Positions 8,832-11,744 of a stretch of DNA of 11,744 nt are shown in pieces. A program made the translations under genes and the position numbers. The DNA comes from Lachnospiraceae bacterium (GTDB lineage: Bacteria > Bacillota > Clostridia > Lachnospirales > Lachnospiraceae): contig SFDP01000059.1 in NCBI GenBank assembly GCA_004558185.1, positions 1 to 11,744 of the forward strand, read 5' to 3'. How positions within the stretch are numbered: position 1 is the stretch's first letter; each line of letters begins with the position of its first letter. The notes below the pieces were generated by a model. That model was not told where the DNA came from, searched no databases, and worked only from the letters and a program-made list of their open reading frames with translations.

Positions 8832-9197
8832 TTATGCTGAATGAACTCGGGTATCTGCTTTGTGTTTATCTAAAATCTCATGCACTCTTTCCACTTCATC
8901 TAATATCATTGAATCCATTGCTTTTAACTCTGCGGTGGATACCATAATTTTCCTTTTTATGCCATTTATATCTTTTTTCATATCGGACATTTCGGTTTTC
9001 ATATCGGACATTTCGGTTTTCATATCGGACATTTCGGTTTTCATATCGGATATTTCAGTTTTCATATCGGATATTTCAGTTTTTATATCGAATATTTCGG
9101 TTTTCATATCGGATATTTCAGTTTTTATATCAGACATATCTGTTTTCATATCTGTTATTTCTTTTAATAATAACTCTAAAATTTCTCTATCAGTCAT
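8832..9197 (-). CDS. Small heptad-repeat coiled-coil protein
   Basis: This is a 121-residue protein without a signal peptide or membrane segment. Residues 1-14 are a short amphipathic start (MTDREILELLLKEI). Residues 15-84 are ten consecutive heptads of the form SDMKTEI/M, with hydrophobic residues at alternating 4-3 spacing, so a long parallel or antiparallel coiled coil is expected. Residues 85-121 form a less regular charged helix ending in KHKADTRVHSA. AAAGGAGG (complement at 9206-9213) lies 8 nt before the ATG, which fixes strand and start. Similar small proteins with a leader like MTDREILELLL and variable coiled coils are familiar as hypothetical proteins in clostridial genomes; their function is not known to me. 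It is monocistronic, convergent with addA and divergent from thiT. A scaffold or oligomerisation role is only inference. Confidence 0.8.
   Translation of the reverse strand: MTDREILELLLKEITDMKTDMSDIKTEISDMKTEIFDIKTEISDMKTEISDMKTEMSDMKTEMSDMKTEMSDMKKDINGIKRKIMVSTAELKAMDSMILDEVERVHEILDKHKADTRVHSA
8946..9155. repeat. 21-bp tandem repeat array inside the coiled-coil gene
   Basis: Ten 21-bp units encode the ten heptads. Three units at 8979-8999, 9000-9020 and 9021-9041 are identical. The units at 9042-9062, 9063-9083 and 9105-9125 are identical to one another and differ from the first type at two positions. The remaining units diverge toward both ends. Identity in the middle with decay outward is what expansion by slippage or unequal recombination produces. 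Unit length is a multiple of three, so copy changes keep the frame. Confidence 0.95.
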
Positions 9198-9219
9198 TCC
9201 GGCATCCTCCTTTGATAAA

Positions 9220-9248
9220 AGTGTAGCATTTAGAAGAGCGGATGTAAA
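9220..9248 (-). promoter_or_regulatory. Promoter of the coiled-coil gene
   Basis: On the minus strand, TTTACA (complement of 9243-9248) is separated by 17 nt from TACACT (complement of 9220-9225), preceded by an extended -10 TGC. Transcription would begin only some 5-10 nt before the ribosome binding site, giving a very short leader. Confidence 0.45.
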
Positions 9249-9280
9249 GCCTTATCTATAACCTTTTATCACACAAAAAG

Positions 9281-9300
9281 AGGTAGATAGAGGTAGATAA
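9281..9300. repeat. Tandem 10-bp direct repeat between divergent promoters
   Basis: AGGTAGATAG at 9281-9290 is followed directly by AGGTAGATAA at 9291-9300. The TAGATAA end (9294-9300) is also inverted relative to TTATCTA at 9252-9258. The repeats lie between the coiled-coil gene promoter and the thiT promoter, where a regulator could bind, but no known operator is recognised. Confidence 0.35.
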
Positions 9301-9312
9301 TAAAAGAAATCC

Positions 9313-9341
9313 TTGACAGAAACCCAAAATGTTACTAGTAT
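9313..9341 (+). promoter_or_regulatory. Promoter of the thiT leader transcript
   Basis: A consensus -35 TTGACA (9313-9318) is followed by a 17-nt spacer and TAGTAT (9336-9341, four of six bases of TATAAT); the overlapping TATAAA at 9339-9344 is a weaker-spaced alternative. Transcription would begin near 9348 and run through the palindromic element and the TPP riboswitch into thiT, giving a leader of about 320 nt. Confidence 0.65.
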
Positions 9342-9354
9342 AAAAACATAAATT

Positions 9355-9497
9355 GTAACTATTCAGAGCCATGCAAATTTACATTCTGTGAATGCTTGCA
9401 TTCAAACAGAATTGTAAATTAATATGGCGAAGTAACCACATGAGCAAAAGGAAAGCTGCCAAGCAGCGATTTTGCGAATGGCGTTCTGAATAGTTAC
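9355..9497. repeat. 143-bp palindromic element in the thiT leader
   Basis: The ends are a perfect 13-bp inverted repeat (GTAACTATTCAGA at 9355-9367 and its complement at 9485-9497). Pairing continues inward with 9368-9370/9480-9482 and 9373-9377/9471-9475. Two internal hairpins follow. One at 9376-9420 uses three paired blocks: 9376-9383/9413-9420, 9384-9389/9406-9411 and 9390-9395/9398-9403. A smaller one at 9455-9467 has a 5-bp stem. There is no reading frame of note. Size and architecture match a miniature inverted-repeat element. It occupies the transcribed leader between promoter and riboswitch, so it may be an insertion or an extra RNA domain. Confidence 0.6.
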
Positions 9498-9510
9498 CAT
9501 AAATTAATAA

Positions 9511-9597
9511 CGATGCTAGGGGAGCGTTAGCTGAGAGAGTCCCAACGGACGAAGACCCTTATTACTTGAACCGGATAATACCGGCGTAAGGAAGCAA
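9511..9597 (+). ncRNA. TPP riboswitch aptamer (THI box)
   Basis: The conserved THI-box blocks appear in order: CTAGGGGAGC at 9516-9525, GCTGAGAGAG from about 9530, GACCCTT near 9554-9560, then TTGAACCGGATAATACCGG ending at 9584, then CGTAAGGAAGC. The CTGAGA segment is the pyrimidine-binding T-loop region and the GAACCGG...CCGG hairpin is P5. A short P1 is possible between 9514-9517 and 9593-9596. The RNA senses thiamin pyrophosphate, and its position before a thiamin transporter gene fits repression by excess TPP. Confidence 0.95.
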
Positions 9598-9643
9598 TTT
9601 ACCACAGAATGACCGATTGGTCTTTTTGGTAAGCAGGCTTCCT
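9589..9643 (+). promoter_or_regulatory. Predicted antiterminator of the TPP riboswitch
   Basis: Three nested pairings stack: AGGAAGC 9589-9595 with GCTTCCT 9637-9643, TTACCA 9599-9604 with TGGTAA 9627-9632, and GACC 9611-9614 with GGTC 9619-9622. The outer strand reuses the 3' side of the aptamer and the 5' arm of the terminator (9641-9646). It is therefore mutually exclusive with both P1 closure and termination, giving an off-switch with TPP. Confidence 0.75.
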
Positions 9644-9671
9644 CCCAACTAGCATAAAGGGAGGTTTTTTT
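9641..9671 (+). terminator. Riboswitch terminator that overlaps the thiT Shine-Dalgarno
   Basis: CCTCCC at 9641-9646 pairs with GGGAGG at 9659-9664 across a 12-base loop, followed by seven T residues (9665-9671) and then the thiT ATG. The 3' arm is also the only ribosome binding site of thiT, 7 nt from the start. The same hairpin could thus end transcription and, in read-through RNA, hide the ribosome binding site. Confidence 0.8.
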
Positions 9672-10253
9672 ATGACTAATGAAAGCACAGTAACAAGGAA
9701 CAAACGAAAAATTACGACAAAGCAGGTGGTGTTTTCGGCTATGGCCATAGCTTTGGCAACGGTAATCAGTACGGTGGTTAAGTTACCCTCTTTGCCCAAC
9801 GGGGGAAGTATAACCCTGTTCAGTATGCTGGTGGTGACCCTGATCGGGTACTGGTATGGGCCGGTAACAGGAATCATTGCTGCAGTCACCTATGGAATTC
9901 TGCAGTTTATTATGGGACCCTATGTGGTTCATCCGGCACAGGTGCTTCTGGACTATCCGCTGGCCTTTGGAGCATTGGGACTTTCAGGCTTCTTTTGCAA
10001 CAAAAAAAATGGATTGCTTTTGGGATACGTAGCAGGTGTTTTTGGGAGATTTTTCTGGCATATGGTTTCAGGACTGATTTTTTACACAGAATATGTAGGC
10101 AGTTTTCAGGGTAATGCGGCTGCAGTCTGGGCATCTACACTTTATAATCTGTCCTATATTCTGCCGGAAGCGATTCTGACCATTATTCTGATCTCCATTC
10201 CCGCAGTGAAAAAGGGATTGAACTCCATAAAAGCCATGGCATTAGGGGAGTAG
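9672..10253 (+). CDS. thiT: Thiamin transporter S component ThiT (ECF type)
   Basis: This 193-residue membrane protein with about six hydrophobic helices is the thiamin-binding (S) subunit of a group II energy-coupling factor transporter. It works with shared EcfA, EcfA' and EcfT proteins encoded elsewhere. Recognisable ThiT segments are SLPNGGSITLFSMLVVTLIGYWYGP (about residues 39-64), the YGILQF...HPAQVLLDYPLAF stretch (about 75-97), FGRFFWHMVSGLIFY with the aromatic binding-site tryptophan, and YNLSYILPE near the C-terminus. Aromatics and the acidic residue around VLLDYPLAF are positions known to line the pocket in Lactococcus ThiT. The charged N-terminus is typical of S components. The start lies 7 nt after GGGAGG. 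Expression is set by the TPP riboswitch directly upstream, which independently supports the thiamin assignment. Confidence 0.95.
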   Translation: MTNESTVTRNKRKITTKQVVFSAMAIALATVISTVVKLPSLPNGGSITLFSMLVVTLIGYWYGPVTGIIAAVTYGILQFIMGPYVVHPAQVLLDYPLAFGALGLSGFFCNKKNGLLLGYVAGVFGRFFWHMVSGLIFYTEYVGSFQGNAAAVWASTLYNLSYILPEAILTIILISIPAVKKGLNSIKAMALGE

Positions 10254-10334
10254 ATACATTTTCTTTTTCTGATCAAAACCGGCAGATGGCGAAAAACAGC
10301 GAAAAAAATATGGAAAATAAAGACGAAATAGGGC

Positions 10335-10391
10335 TGGAAATAGGGAAAAGACAGTGGTACAATGAATTCCGATTCAGAATCAGCATATAAT
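10335..10391 (+). promoter_or_regulatory. Candidate promoters for the HAD-CPBP pair
   Basis: Two -10 candidates lie in the 171-nt gap after thiT. TACAAT at 10358-10363 has an extended TGG before it and TGGAAA (10335-10340) 17 nt upstream as a weak -35. A consensus TATAAT at 10386-10391 has no good -35 but lies 34 nt before the start. No clear terminator follows thiT, so read-through from the riboswitch transcript is also possible. Confidence 0.4.
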
Positions 10392-10424
10392 ATTATGATG
10401 ATCGTAAAGAAAAGGAATGAAGAA

Positions 10425-11114
10425 ATGTTTAAATATGCCTTATTTGATTTAGATGGAACCCTTACAGACCCTAAAGAAGGAATTACCAGATCGGTGCAGT
10501 ATGCTCTTTTGCACTTTGGAATTAAGGAGGAGAATCTGGATAAGCTGGAAGGCTTTATCGGTCCGCCGCTAAGAGACAGCTTCATGCTGTTTTATGGATT
10601 AAGTCCCGAACAGGCAGAGGAGGCTGTTGCTGCTTACCGGGAAAGATTTGGAGAAACAGGTATTTTTGAAAATATTCCTTATGATAATATGGCTGAATTA
10701 TTAAGAAGCTGTAAGGAAGCGGGAATGCTGCTGGCAGTGGCCTCCAGTAAGCCTCAGATATATGTACAACGAATTCTGGAACATTTTCAGTTGGAGCAAT
10801 ATTTTGATGCGGTAGTAGGTTCTGAGCTGGATGGTACCAGGGAGAAGAAGGAAGAGGTAGTGGAGGAGTGTCTCAGACAACTGGAGGAGCTGGTTACCGG
10901 AAAAGGCCAGACCGTTCTGAGCCAGATTTTTCATCATGATAATTGTTGTATGATTGGAGATCGAAAATATGATATAGAAGGCGGAAACAGATATGGACTG
11001 TACACGATTGCGGTAAGCTATGGCTATGCCGATGAAGGCGAACTTGAGGCAGCCGGAGCAGATCGAATTGTAGATAGTGTGAAAGAGCTGAAAGATGCTC
11101 TTTTGAAAGGATGA
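10425..11114 (+). CDS. HAD-family phosphatase (phosphoglycolate phosphatase/5'-nucleotidase-like)
   Basis: This is a 229-residue soluble haloacid dehalogenase hydrolase. Motif I is FDLDGTLTD, with nucleophile D8 and acid D10. Motif II is the serine pair in VASSKP (S107, S108). A lysine in REKKEE around residue 143 is a candidate motif III, and motif IV is GDRKYD (D179, D183). The cap region after motif I (EGITRSVQYALLHFGI and FIGPPLRDSF) is typical of the subgroup annotated as phosphoglycolate phosphatase or 5'-nucleotidase-like. The true substrate cannot be read from sequence. A stretch of about 15 residues before motif IV (VTGKGQTVLSQIFHHDNCC) seems longer than usual. The start at 10425 has AAAGGA at 10411-10416 and opens exactly at MFKYALFDLDGT; an upstream in-frame ATG at 10362 lacks a ribosome site. 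The stop overlaps the next gene by 4 nt. Confidence 0.88.
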   Translation: MFKYALFDLDGTLTDPKEGITRSVQYALLHFGIKEENLDKLEGFIGPPLRDSFMLFYGLSPEQAEEAVAAYRERFGETGIFENIPYDNMAELLRSCKEAGMLLAVASSKPQIYVQRILEHFQLEQYFDAVVGSELDGTREKKEEVVEECLRQLEELVTGKGQTVLSQIFHHDNCCMIGDRKYDIEGGNRYGLYTIAVSYGYADEGELEAAGADRIVDSVKELKDALLKG

Positions 11115-11587
11115 ATCTGGCAAAGCTCAACCCGGTGAAGGAAGAGGTGTTTTTTGATTTTAAGGATGCCTTTCTCATGCTTCTTCTGGGAGCGGCTTTG
11201 GGAATTGGCTTAAACATGGTGTTTTCAACACTGGGAATTACACAATCCAGTGAAAGATTCAGAGAGACGGCTGCATTACAGTTTTCTCGCCCATTTCTGG
11301 AAGGGTTATTATTGTATGGCCTGGTAGCGCCGGTGCTGGAGGAAGTGGTGTTTCGCAAGGCAATCTATGGAATATTCAGGAGATTTGCCAGCTTCACCGT
11401 GGCTATGGTGGTGTCTGCGGCGCTGTTTGGTATTTATCATGGTAATGTAGTGCAGGGATTGTACGGTTTCCTTATGGGATTGGTACTGGCAGTAAGCTAT
11501 GAGGAATACCGGAACATTCTGGCGCCTGTCCTGTTTCATGGAGGAGCGAATATTGCGGTTTTCCTGCTTATGTATGTCAAAATGTAA
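11111..11587 (+). CDS. CPBP-family intramembrane glutamic protease
   Basis: This 158-residue membrane protein has the CPBP (Abi/CAAX-protease-like) motifs: EEVVFR (E77, E78, R82), FGIYH (F106, H110) followed by N112, and HGGAN (H143, N147). These are the residues that form the glutamate/histidine active site in Rce1-type proteases. There are about four or five hydrophobic segments, starting near residue 19. The protein is compact compared with many members of 200-300 residues, but the catalytic core is complete. The ATG lies in an ATGA overlap with the HAD gene. The only purine-rich site (GAAAGG, 11105-11110) touches the start codon, which is too close for normal initiation, so translation probably depends on ribosomes finishing the HAD gene. 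The substrate is unknown; relatives act in peptide maturation, bacteriocin immunity or envelope processes. Confidence 0.88.
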   Translation: MNLAKLNPVKEEVFFDFKDAFLMLLLGAALGIGLNMVFSTLGITQSSERFRETAALQFSRPFLEGLLLYGLVAPVLEEVVFRKAIYGIFRRFASFTVAMVVSAALFGIYHGNVVQGLYGFLMGLVLAVSYEEYRNILAPVLFHGGANIAVFLLMYVKM

Positions 11588-11593
11588 TGATAC

Positions 11594-11657
11594 CAGGGTC
11601 AAAAGGTCTGAACCCACATGAGCTTGCTCAAATGTGGGTGAATGCCCTTGAGACCCG
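11594..11657. repeat. Hairpin element after the CPBP gene
   Basis: GGGTC at 11596-11600 pairs with GACCC at 11652-11656, and AAGG at 11603-11606 with CCTT at 11646-11649. ACCCACAT at 11612-11619 pairs with ATGTGGGT at 11632-11639, enclosing GAGC/GCTC (11620-11623 with 11626-11629). The result is one long interrupted stem with a 2-base loop. There is no T-run, so it is not a standard intrinsic terminator, although it could act as a 3'-end stabiliser. It looks like a dispersed intergenic repeat. Confidence 0.5.
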
Positions 11658-11744
11658 CCAAAATATAAGCTTAAAAGTGGGGCGTAAGCACCACGATATG
11701 CGAATATTTTGCAGGATTGTGGGAGTACGAAGTACGTAACAATC
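11658..11744. repeat. Further inverted repeats at the window end
   Basis: No gene is seen. CAAAATAT at 11659-11666 pairs with ATATTTTG at 11704-11711 and encloses a GTGG/CCAC hairpin (11677-11680 with 11691-11694). GATTGT at 11715-11720 pairs with ACAATC at 11739-11744 and encloses a GTAC/GTAC pair around GAA. The last stem reaches the window edge, so the element may continue. It may be part of the same mosaic as 11594-11657 or a separate repeat. Confidence 0.4.

Noticed and set aside
8946..9155. A CRISPR array, because of short regularly spaced repeats
   Set aside because: The 21-bp units are contiguous with no spacers, keep one reading frame and encode heptads, so they are a coding tandem repeat.
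8860..9261. A 133-codon + strand frame opposite the coiled-coil gene, encoding repeats of FISDISV
   Set aside because: It is open only because the 21-bp units of the minus-strand gene contain no stop in the complementary frame. It lacks a ribosome binding site, whereas the minus-strand frame has AAAGGAGG at ideal spacing.
10362..10424. An upstream ATG that would add 21 residues to the HAD protein
   Set aside because: The ATG overlaps the TACAAT promoter candidate, has no Shine-Dalgarno, and the HAD fold normally begins a few residues before FDLDGT, as it does from 10425.
11594..11657. An intrinsic terminator for the HAD-CPBP transcript
   Set aside because: The hairpin is strong, but no T-run follows either stem arm, so standard rho-independent termination is not supported.

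Overview
The window is an ordinary-looking chromosomal stretch of a low-to-mid GC Firmicute, most likely a gut Lachnospiraceae (Blautia/Dorea-like Clostridia). This rests on strong AGGAGG-type ribosome binding sites, the two-subunit AddAB nuclease with an iron-sulfur AddB, a TPP-riboswitch-controlled thiT, and several hairpin-rich intergenic elements. The genus is an inference; no rRNA or marker gene is present.

Layout. Bases 1-147 are a long imperfect palindrome without a gene. It ends 44 bases before a uracil permease gene (191-1534), which closes with a clear intrinsic terminator (1590-1632). An extended -10 promoter then starts addB (1677-5090) and addA (5093-8725), two nucleotides apart, encoding the AddAB helicase-nuclease for double-strand break processing. 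A strong Shine-Dalgarno in the last codons of addA precedes a 25-codon frame (8716-8793) that runs into a perfect 20-bp stem (8766-8820). That stem lies between convergent genes and probably terminates both strands.

On the minus strand, 8832-9197 encodes a small coiled-coil protein built from ten heptads, carried by a 21-bp tandem repeat. Divergent from it, a sigma-70-type promoter (9313-9341) reads through a 143-bp palindromic element (9355-9497), then a TPP riboswitch (9511-9597). The expression platform follows, with antiterminator 9589-9643 and terminator 9641-9671, and the terminator's 3' arm is also the Shine-Dalgarno of thiT (9672-10253), the thiamin-binding subunit of an ECF transporter. 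Next come a HAD-family phosphatase (10425-11114) and, overlapping it by 4 nt, a compact CPBP-family membrane protease (11111-11587). The window ends in a third hairpin-rich intergenic stretch (11588-11744).

How the genes relate. addB and addA form one functional unit. thiT is a vitamin-uptake gene repressed by intracellular TPP. The HAD and CPBP genes look translationally coupled and may have their own promoter. No defence island, prophage, transposase, CRISPR array, tRNA or rRNA was seen. The least-explained content is the three non-coding palindromic elements, the heptad-repeat protein and the small frame overlapping the end of addA.
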